NCBI RefSeq assembly: GCF_030656345.1
Contig: NZ_JAUSNR010000019.1
Location: 388,796 to 452,795 of the forward strand
Length of the DNA stretch: 64,000 nt
DNA from: Pseudotabrizicola sp.
Lineage (GTDB): Bacteria; Pseudomonadota; Alphaproteobacteria; Rhodobacterales; Rhodobacteraceae
Direction of reading: 5' to 3'
Numbering within the stretch: position 1 is the stretch's first letter; every line of letters begins with the position of its first letter. Below the pieces are notes generated by a model. It was not told where the DNA came from, did not search any database, and saw only the letters and a program-made list of their open reading frames with translations. A program made the position numbers and the translations under genes. This document shows positions 34,185 to 43,932 of the stretch, piece by piece.

Positions 34185-34607
34185 ATGTTCGAGATGTCCC
34201 GTCCACGGCTGATTGCCACGCTGATCGCTGCTGCCACTCTGGGGCTGGCGATGGTGCTGGCCAATGGCATCCCGCCGGAACCCCGCGCCCTTATCCGCAC
34301 AGTGGTGCCGATGATTCTGGGCGCGGGGCTGGCGCAATGGCTGCTGTTTCCGCTGTTCACCCGCCGCGAGGGCGCGGTGGGGCTGGCGCTGGATGTCGCC
34401 CTCTGGCTGGGGCACATCGCGCTTGCCGGGCTGTTTGCCGGTACGCTGGTGATGCCGGGGGCGGGCACGATTCTGGGGCCGATGGTCACGCTGTCGCTGC
34501 CGCTGCAGTCGCCGGTGGCCGCGCTGGTCTATGCGCTGGGCGCCGCACTCGGGCTGCGCGTGATCCGCCGTGCCAGATTCGCCGCACTGGCGACACCGCC
34601 CGCATAA
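34185..34607 (+). CDS. Small four-helix membrane protein, unknown
   Basis: 140 residues with about four hydrophobic segments (10-28, 42-60, 68-90, 95-125) and short basic loops (TRREGA, RRARFAA). No recognised motif. ATG at 34185 starts MFEMSRPRL directly before the first helix; the track start at 34101 would read through the rpmJ terminator. Function unknown. Confidence 0.6.
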   Translation: MFEMSRPRLIATLIAAATLGLAMVLANGIPPEPRALIRTVVPMILGAGLAQWLLFPLFTRREGAVGLALDVALWLGHIALAGLFAGTLVMPGAGTILGPMVTLSLPLQSPVAALVYALGAALGLRVIRRARFAALATPPA

Positions 34608-34683
34608 CCCGGCTCTGGCCTGCAGCTAGCGGTGGACAGCGCCCCATCGCCCCCCTAGGATTCGCCCGAACCGACCGGAGGTC

Positions 34684-34983
34684 ATGATGCCGCTGCCCCT
34701 TGCCCCGCTGCTGCCCTTTGCGCTCCGACTGGGGGCGGTTGCGGCGCTTGGCTATGTTGCCCAGCGCCTGATCCGGCGGCATGGTCACGTGGGCCGCACC
34801 GATCAGCGGGCCGAAGAGGCGCTGGATGATCTGGACGAAGGCCTGGCCTCGCACCGCCTGCGCGATGCGGCGGGCCAGCGCAACACCACCTTCCGCCTTC
34901 GCCGCACCTTCCGGCTGGGCGGCAAGACCTATGAAATTGACGCGGGGGCCATCGCCCGACTGCGCCGGCGGGAAATTGAATGA
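34684..34983 (+). CDS. Small protein of unknown function, coupled to a GST gene
   Basis: 99 residues: one N-terminal hydrophobic helix (PLLPFALRLGAVAALGYVA), an acidic stretch (RAEEALDDLDEGLA), and a basic end with RLRRTFRLGGKTYEIDAGAIARLRRR. Not recognised. GGAGG precedes two ATGs; it overlaps the GST gene by 4 nt, implying joint expression. A GK-Y-E-ID module suggests a small beta-sheet at the end. Confidence 0.65.
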   Translation: MMPLPLAPLLPFALRLGAVAALGYVAQRLIRRHGHVGRTDQRAEEALDDLDEGLASHRLRDAAGQRNTTFRLRRTFRLGGKTYEIDAGAIARLRRREIE

Positions 34984-35585
34984 AGCTCTATCACTCCCCC
35001 ACCTCGCCTTACGTCCGCAAGATCATGGTGCTGATCGCCGAGACCGGGCTGACCGGCATTGATCTGGTTGCCGCCTCGGGCACGCCCATCGCCCCTGATG
35101 CCGGGGTGGTCGGGCAGAACCCGCTGGGCAAGATCCCCGCGCTGGAACGGCACGATGGCCCCACGCTCTATGACAGCCGGGTGATCTGCCAGTATCTGAA
35201 CGCCGAAGCCGGGGCGGGGCTATACCCTGCGGCCCCGTTGTTGTGGGACACGCTGACCGTGGAGGCCACCGCCGACGGCATGCTGGATGCCGCGCTGCTG
35301 ATGGTTTACGAACAGCGCATCCGGCCTGAAGACAAGCGCTTTGACCCTTGGGTCGAAGGGCAGTGGACCAAGATCGCCCGCGCGCTGGATGTGCTGGAAA
35401 CCCGCTGGATGGATCATCTGAACGGCCCGCTGGAGATGGGGCAGATCGCCACCGCCTGCGCGCTGGGCTATGTCGATTTCCGCCTTGGCGACCGCACCTG
35501 GCGCATGGGCCGCCCGCTGCTGGCCGCCTGGGAAGCCGGCTTCGCCGCCCGCCCGTCGATGCAGGCCACGCTGCCGCCGGGCTGA
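34980..35585 (+). CDS. Glutathione S-transferase family protein
   Basis: 201 residues. Thioredoxin-like N-terminal domain with SPTSPYVRKIMVL at residue 6 (Ser in the usual active-site place), NPLGKIPALE near 48 and LYDSRVICQYL near 65 binding glutathione; helical C-terminal domain with IATACALGYVDFRL near 150. Cytosolic; substrate unknown. Translationally coupled to the preceding small gene. Confidence 0.88.
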   Translation: MKLYHSPTSPYVRKIMVLIAETGLTGIDLVAASGTPIAPDAGVVGQNPLGKIPALERHDGPTLYDSRVICQYLNAEAGAGLYPAAPLLWDTLTVEATADGMLDAALLMVYEQRIRPEDKRFDPWVEGQWTKIARALDVLETRWMDHLNGPLEMGQIATACALGYVDFRLGDRTWRMGRPLLAAWEAGFAARPSMQATLPPG

Positions 35586-36040
35586 CCCGGTTTGCGCCGC
35601 GCCGGGGGCCGCCTCGGGGGGCATCGAGCCCCCGCCCGGCGGCGCTGCCACGGAAGGGCTGTGCTGGCGGCGGCAGGGCTGATGCGGCGCGCGGCGGTGC
35701 GGGTCTGAGTGAGTATTTGGATCAAGATGAAGGCACAGGCGATGCGCTTTGGCATTTCACCTTGATGAAAATACTCATTCGACGGCGGCCCTTTCGCGCT
35801 ACGTCTTGTCGCAGGGGGTTGAATCCTGTCCGCCACGCGGCATCCTTGGGGAATGACAGCCGCGCCTTATCAGCCACAGGCATAGAAATAACGGTGCAAA
35901 CCGAGTCACATGCGCGCTATTGTCCGCTGGACGCGGGGGCGAGCCTTGGCTAATAAACCGCTTGGCAGGGTCGTGGGCAACCACAGCCCCGAAATCTTTA
36001 TGGGCCACAGCCCCTGTGGCCTTGAAAGGGAGAATATCTC
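35586..36040. other. 455-bp intergenic region before petABC with an inverted GAGTATTT repeat
   Basis: No convincing gene. It contains an inverted pair of the dispersed repeat: TGAGTATTTGGATCAAGATG at 35710 and its near-complement ending in AAAATACTCA at 35777, able to form a long hairpin with a 24-nt loop; this may end the GST message. The rest, 35780-36040, should hold the petABC promoter and a leader rich in GGCCACAGCCCCTGTGGCC (36003-36021), a near-perfect small hairpin before the ribosome site. Confidence 0.6.
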
Positions 36041-36601
36041 GTGTCCCACGCAGAAGACCACGCAGGCACCCGCAGGGATTTCCTGTATTACGCAACCGCC
36101 GGGGCCGGGGCTGTTGCCACCGGTGCCGCCGTCTGGCCGCTTGTGAACCAGATGAACCCTTCGGCCGACGTTCAGGCCCTGTCCTCGATCTTTGTCGATA
36201 TCTCGGGGATCAGTCCCGGCACCCAGCTGACCGTCAAATTTCTTGGCAAGCCGGTGTTCATCCGTCGCCGCACCGAAGCCGAGATCGAAGCTGGCCGCGC
36301 CACTGCGCTGACCGCACTGCCGGATCAGGCCTCGGGCAACCCGAACAAGGCCGGAACCGATGCGTCGGATGCGAATCGCACGCTCGACGATGCCGGCGAA
36401 TGGCTGGTGATGATCGGTGTCTGCACCCACCTGGGCTGCGTGCCGATCGGTGATGGTGCCGGTGAATTCGGTGGCTGGTTCTGCCCCTGCCACGGCTCGC
36501 ATTACGACGAGGCGGGCCGGATCCGCAAAGGCCCCGCGCCGCGTAACCTCGACATTCCGTTGGCGTCCTTCGTCGACGATGCCACGATCAAGCTGGGATA
36601 A
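36041..36601 (+). CDS. petA: Cytochrome bc1 Rieske iron-sulfur subunit
   Basis: 186-residue Rieske protein of ubiquinol-cytochrome c reductase. Tat signal-anchor with [19 protein letters not shown] near residue 11; cluster ligands CTHLGC near 127 and CPCHGSHYD near 149 bind [2Fe-2S], with the two His facing the quinol site. The start is GTG, with AAAGGGAG upstream. First gene of petABC, 11 nt before petB. Fits the shorter bacterial bc1 Rieske. Confidence 0.96.
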   Translation: MSHAEDHAGTRRDFLYYATAGAGAVATGAAVWPLVNQMNPSADVQALSSIFVDISGISPGTQLTVKFLGKPVFIRRRTEAEIEAGRATALTALPDQASGNPNKAGTDASDANRTLDDAGEWLVMIGVCTHLGCVPIGDGAGEFGGWFCPCHGSHYDEAGRIRKGPAPRNLDIPLASFVDDATIKLG

Positions 36602-36612
36602 GGACAACACCC

Positions 36613-37950
36613 ATGGCCGGAATTCCGCACGACCATTACGAGCCCAAGACAGGTGGAGAGAAGTGGCTGCACAAGCGCCTTCCCATCGTCGGGCTGCTAT
36701 ATGACACGCTGATGCTGCCCACGCCCAAGAACCTGAACTGGATGTGGATCTGGGGCATCGTTCTGACCTTCTGCCTTGCCATGCAGATCGTGACCGGCAT
36801 TGTGCTGGTGATGCATTACACGCCGCATGTCGACATGGCCTTTGCCTCCGTTGAACATATCATGCGCAACGTGAATGGCGGGCATATGCTGCGCTATCTG
36901 CACCAGAACGGCGCATCGCTGTTCTTCATTGCCGTCTACCTGCACATCTTCCGCGGGTTGTACTACGGGTCTTACAAAGCCCCGCGTGAGGTGACGTGGA
37001 TCATCGGTATGCTGATCTATCTGGCGATGATGGCCACCGCCTTCATGGGCTATGTTCTGCCATGGGGTCAGATGTCGTTCTGGGGGGCCACCGTGATCAC
37101 CGGCCTGTTCGGTGCGATCCCCGGTATTGGCGAACCGATCCAGACCTGGCTGCTGGGCGGCCCGGCAGTGGACAATGCCACGCTGAACCGCTTCTTCTCG
37201 CTGCACTATCTGCTGCCCTTCGTGATTGCAGCGCTGGTTGCCGTGCACATCTGGGCCTTCCACACCACCGGCAACAACAACCCGACCGGGGTTGAGGTGC
37301 GCCGCGGGTCGAAGGAAGAGGCCGAGCGCGATACCGTGCCGTTCTGGCCGTATTTCGTGATGAAGGATCTCTTCGCGCTTGCCGTCATCCTTGCGGTGTT
37401 CTTCGCGATTGTCGGCTTCATGCCGAACTATCTGGGCCACCCCGACAACTATCTGGAAGCGAACCCGCTTGCGACGCCTGCGCATATCGTGCCGGAATGG
37501 TACTTCCTGCCGTTCTACGCCATCCTGCGCGCCTTTACCGCCGATGTCTGGGTGGTGATCGCCGCCGAATGGATCACCTTCGGCATCGTCGACGCCAAGT
37601 TCTTTGGCGTGCTGGCGATGTTCGGGGCCATCGCGGTGATGGCCCTGGCCCCCTGGCTGGACACGTCTTCGGTGCGCTCGGGCCGGTATCGCCCGATGTT
37701 CAAATGGTGGTTTGCGCTGCTCTGCGTCGACTTCATGGTGCTGATGTGGGTCGGTGCCATGCCGGCGGAAGAGCCCTATGCCTCGATCTCGCTGATCGCT
37801 TCGGCCTATTGGTTCGCCTATTTCCTGATCATCCTGCCGTTGCTGGGTGTGATCGAAAAGCCGATGCCGCAGCCTGCGACCATCGAAGAAGACTTCAACG
37901 CCCATTACTCCCCGACGACCGGCGGCACCAAAACCGTCGCGGCAGAGTGA
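36613..37950 (+). CDS. petB: Cytochrome b
   Basis: 445-residue integral membrane subunit carrying hemes bL and bH and both quinone sites. Eight helices can be read; heme His residues in [14 protein letters not shown] and in [25 protein letters not shown], and the Qo motif PEWYF near 295. Bacterial-length C-terminus. Lies between petA and petC with short gaps. Confidence 0.97.
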   Translation: MAGIPHDHYEPKTGGEKWLHKRLPIVGLLYDTLMLPTPKNLNWMWIWGIVLTFCLAMQIVTGIVLVMHYTPHVDMAFASVEHIMRNVNGGHMLRYLHQNGASLFFIAVYLHIFRGLYYGSYKAPREVTWIIGMLIYLAMMATAFMGYVLPWGQMSFWGATVITGLFGAIPGIGEPIQTWLLGGPAVDNATLNRFFSLHYLLPFVIAALVAVHIWAFHTTGNNNPTGVEVRRGSKEEAERDTVPFWPYFVMKDLFALAVILAVFFAIVGFMPNYLGHPDNYLEANPLATPAHIVPEWYFLPFYAILRAFTADVWVVIAAEWITFGIVDAKFFGVLAMFGAIAVMALAPWLDTSSVRSGRYRPMFKWWFALLCVDFMVLMWVGAMPAEEPYASISLIASAYWFAYFLIILPLLGVIEKPMPQPATIEEDFNAHYSPTTGGTKTVAAE

Positions 37951-37967
37951 GAAAGGAACTGACTGAC

Positions 37968-38816
37968 ATGATCAGGAACATCGCACTCACCGCAACCGCA
38001 GCCCTTGCCCTTTCGGCAGGGGTCGCGATGGCCGCCGGTGGTCATTCGGAAATCACCGATTACGCCTTCGCCCATGAAGGCCCTTTCGGCAAGTTCGACC
38101 AGAACCAGCTGCAACGCGGCCTTCAGGTCTATACCGAGGTTTGCGCCGCCTGCCACGGCCTGCGCTACGTGCCGATCCGCAGCCTGTCGGATGCGGGCGG
38201 GCCGGAAATGCCGGAAGACCAGATCCGCGCCTATGCCACCCAGTTTTCGGTGACCGACGCGGAAACCGGCGAAAGCCGTGATGGCGTGCCGACCGACCAT
38301 TTCCCGATGTCGGGAATGGAAGGCGCGCCGGATCTGTCGTTGATGACCAAGGCCCGCGCCGGGTTTCACGGGCCTTATGGCACCGGCATCAGCCAGTTCT
38401 TCAAGGGCATCGGCGGGGCGGAATACACCTATTCGATCCTGACCCATTATGAGGAAGAACCGGCCTGCGCCCCCGATGGCGTGGACGGGTTCTACTACAA
38501 CTCGGCCTTCCCCAATGGCGGCGTGCCTGACAGTTGCAAGGATGCGCATGGCACCCCAACCATTCCTGGCAGCTGGATCGCCATGCCCAACCCGCTGGGC
38601 GATGACATGGTGACCTATGCCGATGGGACACCGGCCACCGTGTCGAACATGGCGGCAGATGTGACCTCGTTTCTGGTCTGGGCGGCAGAGCCGAAGATGA
38701 TGGCCCGCAAGGAAGCCGGTTTCAAAGCCGTGATCTTTCTGATCGTGCTGTCGACCCTGCTTTACCTGACCAACAAGAAGATCTGGGCCAATGTCAAAGG
38801 CAAGAAGATCGCCTGA
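37968..38816 (+). CDS. petC: Cytochrome c1
   Basis: 282-residue c-type heme subunit. Signal peptide [22 protein letters not shown]; heme motif CAACHG near 56; an axial Met in the middle region ([11 protein letters not shown] near 208); C-terminal membrane anchor [20 protein letters not shown]. Two extra Cys ([15 protein letters not shown]) resemble the disulfide of Rhodobacter c1. ATG at 37968 after GAAAGGAA. A terminator follows at 38838. Confidence 0.96.
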   Translation: MIRNIALTATAALALSAGVAMAAGGHSEITDYAFAHEGPFGKFDQNQLQRGLQVYTEVCAACHGLRYVPIRSLSDAGGPEMPEDQIRAYATQFSVTDAETGESRDGVPTDHFPMSGMEGAPDLSLMTKARAGFHGPYGTGISQFFKGIGGAEYTYSILTHYEEEPACAPDGVDGFYYNSAFPNGGVPDSCKDAHGTPTIPGSWIAMPNPLGDDMVTYADGTPATVSNMAADVTSFLVWAAEPKMMARKEAGFKAVIFLIVLSTLLYLTNKKIWANVKGKKIA

Positions 38817-38837
38817 CCCGGACTTTTGACCACCCTT

Positions 38838-38861
38838 AAAACCCCGCTTCGGCGGGGTTTT
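38838..38861 (+). terminator. Terminator after petABC
   Basis: AAAACCCCGC/GCGGGGTTTT with a 4-nt loop and a run of T. Also serves the convergent thiQ. Confidence 0.92.
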
Positions 38862-38870
38862 TTCATGGGA

Positions 38871-39563
38871 TCAGCCCAGATAGGCGCGCAAGCTTTCTGG
38901 CGGGTCGGCAAGCAGCGCCGCTGTATCGCGCGGGGCCTGTGCCACCCCGTCGGCCACCAGAACCGTCAGCCCGGCAAAGGCCAGCGCATCCTTGGGCTCA
39001 TGCGTGACCATCATCACCAGCGCGCCCGTTTCGTCCGCCACCTCTGCCACCAGCGCCAGCATTTCCGCCTTCAGCGCCGGGCCAAGCGCGGCAAAGGGCT
39101 CGTCCAGCAGCAGCACCGGCCGCGCCCGCAACAGCGCCCGCGCCAAAGACGCCCGCCCGATCTGCCCGCCCGACAGCTGCGCCGGTTTGCGCGCGCCCAT
39201 CCCCGCCAGCCCGACCCGGTCCAGCACCGCCGCCACCTGCGCCGATTGCGCCGCGCTCAGCCGAAGGTCGGGGCGCAGGCCGAGGCCGAGGTTCTGCGCC
39301 AGCGTCAGATGCGGAAACAGGTTCTGGTCCTGAAACAGAATCGTCACCGGCCGCGTGGCCGGGTCCATCGGCCCCAGATCCGTGCCTTGCCACAGGACCC
39401 GGCCACTGGCGGGGGCCAGAAACCCCGCCACCGCAGACAGCAGCGTCGATTTCCCCGCGCCTGACGGCCCGATCACTGCCACTCGCGCACCTGCAGGCAC
39501 GGTCCAGTCCGCCGCCAGCCGGAACCCGTCAACCGCCAGCACCACCCCGTCAAACCGCAGCAT
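38871..39563 (-). CDS. thiQ: Thiamine ABC transporter ATP-binding protein
   Basis: 230-residue ATPase for thiamine/TPP uptake. Walker A GPSGAGKST near 33, Q-loop FQDQNLFPHLT near 78, signature LSGGQIGRASLARALL near 128, Walker B VLLLDEPFAALGP, H-loop VTHEPKDAL. ATG 39563 lies inside the end of thiP (14-nt overlap), and the TPP riboswitch upstream of thiB places it in the thiamine operon. Confidence 0.92.
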   Translation of the reverse strand: MLRFDGVVLAVDGFRLAADWTVPAGARVAVIGPSGAGKSTLLSAVAGFLAPASGRVLWQGTDLGPMDPATRPVTILFQDQNLFPHLTLAQNLGLGLRPDLRLSAAQSAQVAAVLDRVGLAGMGARKPAQLSGGQIGRASLARALLRARPVLLLDEPFAALGPALKAEMLALVAEVADETGALVMMVTHEPKDALAFAGLTVLVADGVAQAPRDTAALLADPPESLRAYLG

Positions 39564-41100
39564 AGCGTCGCCCCCATGCATCAAACGCCCAGAACAGGCC
39601 AAAGCTCAGCCCCACCAGAATAAGCGCCGCCGCCGCCGCGCTTTCCATCCGGTAGGCCGCCATCAAGCGTTGCACCACCAGCGGCAAGGTCGCGCTCTGG
39701 TCTGAGGCGAACAGGGCGATCACCCCCAGATCACCCATCGACAAGGCCGCCGACAGTCCCGCGCCAAAGCCCAGCGGCCGCGCCAGCCGGGGCACCCCGA
39801 CCAGCCGCAGCCACGCGACGCCGCGCAGCCCCAATGACGCCGACAACCGCCCGTAATCGGCGCGCAAGATCCGCGCCTCGGGCAGCAGCAGCCGGTAGAC
39901 AAAGGGCAAGGACAGCGCGACATTCACTGCAACCGTCACCTGCAACGCCAATGCGGATGGCACTGCAAAGGGCTGCACCAGCAGGAACAGCCCGGTGCCC
40001 AGCACCAGCCCCGAACTCGCCAGCGGCAGCAACGCCACGCCGTCCATCACCCCCGCGCCGCGCTCGCCATTCGCCACCCGCAGCGCCAGAATCAGCGCCG
40101 CCGGAACCGTCACCACGGTCGATGCCAGTGCCACCGACACCGAGCGCATAGCCCCCTGCCAGACCGCATCCGGCAGATCGAACAGCCCCGGCACCCCGCG
40201 CAGACCAATTGCCACCAGCGGCAGCAGCAAAAACAGCGCCGCCCCGCCAATCGCCAACCCATCTGCCAGCAAGGGCCAGCCCCCGCGTACCCGCAACACC
40301 GGCGCGCGGCCCAGACCGGCCCCAAAGGCGGCCGGAGTCACCACGCGCCAGACCAGCACCGCCACCAGCGCGCACAGCGCAAATTGAACAGTTGCCAACA
40401 TTGCCGCGCGGCCCAGATCAAAATCGAATCGCACCGCCTGATAGATCGCAAGCTCGACCGTCGTGGCCTTTGGCCCGCCGCCCAGTGTCAGCGCCACGGC
40501 AAAACTGGTCAGGCAGATCACGAAGATCACCGCAAATGCCCCCGGCACAACGGCGCGCAGCATCGGCCATTCCAGATGCCGCGCCACTTGTGCCGGGGCA
40601 AAGCCCAGTGACTGCGCCAGCCGGAACCGCTCGGCCGGAATCGCTTGCCAGCCTTGCAGAATCATCCGCACCGCCAGCGGCAGGTTCAGGAACACATGGG
40701 CCAGAATCACCCCCTGCGCGCCGTAGACCGACAGCGGCGACAGGCCCAGCATCCCCAAGCCTTGATTGAACAGCCCCGACCGCCCGAACACAGCGATCAG
40801 CCCCATCACGGCGACAATCGTCGGCAACAGAAACGGCGCGCCCATCAGGGTGATCAGCGCCGCGCGGCCCCAGAACCGCCGTCGCGCCAGCGCCCGCGCC
40901 ACCGGCACCGCCAGCAGGCACGACGCCACCGCCGACAGAAGCGCCTGCCACAGCGTGAACCACAGCGCCTGCGCGTCGCCCGGGGCCAGCGCCGGCCACG
41001 CCCCGGCGCGCAGCATCACGGCGGCCAGCGGCAGCAGCACCAGCGCCGCGACAGATGCCGCGACGGCGGTGCCGGCTATTGCGACAGCGCGGCGCGCCAT
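39550..41100 (-). CDS. thiP: Thiamine ABC transporter permease
   Basis: 516-residue fused permease with about 12 membrane helices, two homologous halves each with an EAA-like loop (PAERFRLAQSLGFAP near 155; YGRLSASLGLRGVAWLRLVGVP near 425). This fused layout separates ThiP from single-domain permeases. Overlaps thiB by 25 nt and thiQ by 14 nt. Confidence 0.92.
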   Translation of the reverse strand: MARRAVAIAGTAVAASVAALVLLPLAAVMLRAGAWPALAPGDAQALWFTLWQALLSAVASCLLAVPVARALARRRFWGRAALITLMGAPFLLPTIVAVMGLIAVFGRSGLFNQGLGMLGLSPLSVYGAQGVILAHVFLNLPLAVRMILQGWQAIPAERFRLAQSLGFAPAQVARHLEWPMLRAVVPGAFAVIFVICLTSFAVALTLGGGPKATTVELAIYQAVRFDFDLGRAAMLATVQFALCALVAVLVWRVVTPAAFGAGLGRAPVLRVRGGWPLLADGLAIGGAALFLLLPLVAIGLRGVPGLFDLPDAVWQGAMRSVSVALASTVVTVPAALILALRVANGERGAGVMDGVALLPLASSGLVLGTGLFLLVQPFAVPSALALQVTVAVNVALSLPFVYRLLLPEARILRADYGRLSASLGLRGVAWLRLVGVPRLARPLGFGAGLSAALSMGDLGVIALFASDQSATLPLVVQRLMAAYRMESAAAAALILVGLSFGLFWAFDAWGRRYAAV

Positions 41101-42059
41101 TCCTCAACCGCCTCCACCCGCAGGGCTTCGGCTTCGGTCTCCGACAGGAACAGCACCTTGTCGGGCAGCGGCAGGTTCGACCAGCCCGCTGGCCAGTCGG
41201 CCTGCGGCAATGCGGCGGGCAGGGACCAGTTGGCCGCCGGAATCACGCTTTGAAACTCAGGCGTCAGCACCCAGGCCATGAACATATCTGCCAGCTCGGG
41301 CTGATCGGTCCCGGCGATTTTGCCTACGGTTTCGGCCATGAAGTAATGCCCTTCGGGAAAAATCGCGGCCTTCTTGGTCAGGTCATCCTCGGCCACGATG
41401 TGATAGGCGGGCGATGTGGTGTAGCTCAGCACCATATCGGCCTCACCGCTGGTGAACAGGCCATAGCTTTCCGACCAGTCCTTGGTGACAGTCAGGATAT
41501 GCGGGGCCAGATCGGCCCAGAATGCCCCGGCCTGATCTCCGTAAACCGCCTTGACCCACAGCACCATCGCCAGCCCCGAGATAGAGGTGCGGGGGTCTTG
41601 CAGCACCACCGTCACCCCATCCGGCAGGCTGCGCATGGCATCCAGCGTGGCGGGCGGCGTGGCCATCCGCGTGGTGTCGTAGATGAACGCAGTATGCCCC
41701 CAGTTGAACGGCAGGAACGTGTCATCCGGCCAGTCCACAGGCACAGTCAGCGCCGACAGATCCTGCCCGTGCGGTGCGAACAGCCCGGCCCCACGCGCCC
41801 GCGCCAGCACATCCGTGCTCAGCCCGATCACCACATCGGCCTGCGTGCGTGCGCCTTCCAGCATCAGCCGGGGCAGCAGGTCGCCGGTCGAAAACTGCAG
41901 ATCACACTCGCAAAATGCCTCAAACCCAGATTCGATGGCCGGTCCCGGCCCCCATTCCGAGGTGAAATAATCGCCCGCATAGACAGTCAGGACAGGCGTT
42001 TGCGCCATCGCCGTAAAGGCAATGCAGGAAAAGCCAGTCGCAAGGATCGAAGTCTTCAT
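41076..42059 (-). CDS. thiB: Thiamine-binding periplasmic protein
   Basis: 327-residue solute-binding protein for thiamine, TMP and TPP. Signal peptide MKTSILATGFSCIAFTAMA, then VLTVYAGDYFTSEWGPGPAIE typical of ThiB, FCECDLQFS near 50, and WSESYGLFTSGEADMVLSYTTSPAYH near 195. GGAGGAAGAC directly precedes the ATG and lies just after the riboswitch. The track start at 42107 reads into the riboswitch. Confidence 0.94.
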   Translation of the reverse strand: MKTSILATGFSCIAFTAMAQTPVLTVYAGDYFTSEWGPGPAIESGFEAFCECDLQFSTGDLLPRLMLEGARTQADVVIGLSTDVLARARGAGLFAPHGQDLSALTVPVDWPDDTFLPFNWGHTAFIYDTTRMATPPATLDAMRSLPDGVTVVLQDPRTSISGLAMVLWVKAVYGDQAGAFWADLAPHILTVTKDWSESYGLFTSGEADMVLSYTTSPAYHIVAEDDLTKKAAIFPEGHYFMAETVGKIAGTDQPELADMFMAWVLTPEFQSVIPAANWSLPAALPQADWPAGWSNLPLPDKVLFLSETEAEALRVEAVEEWRAALSQ

Positions 42060-42109
42060 GTCTTCCTCCAGTTGCGACGGAACAGGTCGGGCTTGGAGGA
42101 GATCCATCG

Positions 42110-42201
42110 CACCTTCCCTCCGCCGGTATGATCCGGTTCAGGTTCAACGGGTCCGCTTGCGCATCTCAGCCCGGCGGAAAACCCGCCCGGCACCCCGAGG
42201 T
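42110..42201 (-). ncRNA. TPP riboswitch (THI element)
   Basis: In the minus-strand leader of thiBPQ: CTCGGGGTGCC at the 5' side, GGGCTGAGA, then TTGAACCTGA and CCGGATCATACCGGCGGAGGGAAGG split over the 3' side, i.e. all conserved THI-box blocks in order. It binds thiamine diphosphate and should shut off uptake when TPP is high. No terminator stem is clear between it and thiB, and the ribosome site lies about 40 nt beyond, so translational control is likely. Confidence 0.95.
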
Positions 42202-42294
42202 ATGCTGAAAGATAGGGAACGCCCCGGCAGGTGCAAGTGGAATCGCACCGGCGCTGGTGCCCGGCGTGTCACCTGTCCTGAATGGGCGGGTTCA

Positions 42295-42361
42295 TGAGTA
42301 TTTTTATCAAGATGAAGGGGCAGGCGCAGCACTTTGCCATTCATCTTGATAAAAATACTCA
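42295..42361. repeat. Perfect inverted pair of the GAGTATTT repeat
   Basis: Two perfect 22-bp arms, TGAGTATTTTTATCAAGATG... at 42295-42316 and its complement at 42340-42361, with a 23-nt spacer. It lies between the SDR gene's 3' end and the thi leader. It would form a strong hairpin in either transcript and may end the SDR message. Confidence 0.85.
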
Positions 42362-42387
42362 AAACCTGCTGCCAGCCAGGTTGACCC

Positions 42388-43221
42388 TCAGTCGGAAGGC
42401 AACAGCGCCGCCAGCCCCTCGCGATAGGTCGGGTAGAGCAGGCGCACGCCAAGGTCATCCTTGATGCGATCATTTCGCACCCGTTTCGACTCGCCGTAAA
42501 AGCTGCGCGCCATTGGGGTCATTTCGGCCTGATCGAAGGGCATGGCGGGCGGTTCGGGCAGGCCAAGCAGGGCTGCGGCATGCGACAGCACGTCTTCGGG
42601 CGGAGCGGGTTCATCGTCGCAGACGTTATAGGCGGCCCCCGGGTTCGGCTGCGCGATCGAGGCCGCCAGCACTTGCGCGATATCGTCCACATGGGTGCGG
42701 CTGAAGAACTGCCCCGGCTTGATGATCCGCCGGGCGGTCCCGTCGCGCACCTTTTCAAACGGGCCACGACCGGGGCCGTAGATGCCCGCCAGCCGGAAGA
42801 TATGCACAGGCAGGCCAGTCGCCTGCCATTGCGATTCCGCCAGCACCCGCTGCGCGCCGCGCGGGCTGTTCGGGGTCAGCGGTGTGGTTTCATCCACCCA
42901 GGCCCCCTGATGGTCGCCGTACACCCCGGTGGTGGACAGATAGCCGAGCCAGTCCGGCGTTGCGTCAGCAATACCGGGCCAGGATTGCAGGAACGGATCG
43001 CCTGTCGCATCCGGGGCCGCCGATACCAGAATATGCGTGGCCAGCGCCAATGCCGGGGCAAGATCCCCCGGCCACAGCAGCGGGCGGATGCCCGCCGCCT
43101 GCATCCGTGCGGCCTTGTCGCCGTTGCGGGTGGTGCCGATGACGGTCCAGCCCTGCGGGATCAGCAACCGGGCCAGCGCGTCGGCGCTGTAGCCATGTCC
43201 AAGGGAAAGCAGCGTTTTCAT
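42388..43221 (-). CDS. Atypical SDR (YeeZ-like NAD(P)-binding protein)
   Basis: 277 residues. The N-terminus is LLSLGHGYSADALARLL, a GxGxxA-like Rossmann loop in which the first Gly sits as GHGYSA, YLSTTGVYGDHQGAWVDE near 105, ESQWQATGLPVHIFRLAGIYGPGRGPFE near 140, and THVDDIAQVLAASI near 175. This matches the extended SDR class seen in YeeZ and related oxidoreductases. No Tyr-X3-Lys dyad is obvious, so catalysis is uncertain. ATG at 43221 chosen over the track start at 43260, which lacks a ribosome site. Confidence 0.78.
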   Translation of the reverse strand: MKTLLSLGHGYSADALARLLIPQGWTVIGTTRNGDKAARMQAAGIRPLLWPGDLAPALALATHILVSAAPDATGDPFLQSWPGIADATPDWLGYLSTTGVYGDHQGAWVDETTPLTPNSPRGAQRVLAESQWQATGLPVHIFRLAGIYGPGRGPFEKVRDGTARRIIKPGQFFSRTHVDDIAQVLAASIAQPNPGAAYNVCDDEPAPPEDVLSHAAALLGLPEPPAMPFDQAEMTPMARSFYGESKRVRNDRIKDDLGVRLLYPTYREGLAALLPSD

Positions 43222-43292
43222 AACCGCACTATGCCGCGCCACGCAGCGGCTGCAACCCACTTGATTGCAGGCGCTGCACCCGGCATGCTGTG

Positions 43293-43913
43293 ATGATGAC
43301 CGATCTGAACGCCGCTTTCGCCCTGTCCTCCCCCGAAGACTGTGCCCGGCTCTATGCCGACTGGGCCGCCAGCTATGACACCGGCTTTGCCGCCGGACTG
43401 GATTACCGGCTGCCCGCCCATGTGGCCGCCGCTTTCCTTGCCCATGGCGGCACTGGTCCGGTGCTGGATGTCGGCGCGGGTACCGGCCTGCTGGCCGGGC
43501 ATCTGCGCGACATGGGCTTCGCGGGGGAGGTGGACGCCGCCGATCTGTCGCCCGAGATGTTGCAGGCCGCCCGGGCCAAGGGGCTGTACCGCAGCCTGTT
43601 TCAGGCCGATATCACCCGCCCTTTGTCACTGGGCGGGCCCTATCACGGCATCGTCTCTTCCGGCACCTTCACGCATGGCCATGTCGGCCCCGCTGCGATT
43701 TCGCAGCTGGAAACCCAGGCCGCGCCCGGTGCCCTGTTCGCGCTGTCGATCAATGAAGGCGTCTACCGCGCGATGGGGTTCGACGCAGCACTGGCACAGC
43801 GCCCCGGCGTTACCCTGCTGGAGGTGCAGATCTACGGTCCGGCTGCGGCAGAGAAAGACCCTGACCACGCCATGCAACGCGGGCTGATCGCTCTGTGGCG
43901 GCACGCGGCGTAA
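43293..43913 (+). CDS. Class I SAM-dependent methyltransferase
   Basis: About 206 residues. SAM-binding motif VLDVGAGTGLLAGHL near 58, then VDAADLSPEMLQAAR near 82 and a TFTHGHVGP stretch near 125. The fold ends with IYGPAAAEKDPDHAMQRGLIALW. Substrate not shown. GTG-ATG-ATG at 43290-43298 leaves the start open by two codons. Divergent from the SDR gene; 68 bp between them. Confidence 0.82.
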   Translation: MMTDLNAAFALSSPEDCARLYADWAASYDTGFAAGLDYRLPAHVAAAFLAHGGTGPVLDVGAGTGLLAGHLRDMGFAGEVDAADLSPEMLQAARAKGLYRSLFQADITRPLSLGGPYHGIVSSGTFTHGHVGPAAISQLETQAAPGALFALSINEGVYRAMGFDAALAQRPGVTLLEVQIYGPAAAEKDPDHAMQRGLIALWRHAA

Positions 43914-43932
43914 GCCGCGCACCGGCGCAATA

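Noticed and set aside
42060-42107. N-terminal extension of thiB
   Set aside because: Falls in the riboswitch leader; the ATG at 42059 has GGAGGAAGAC and a signal peptide.
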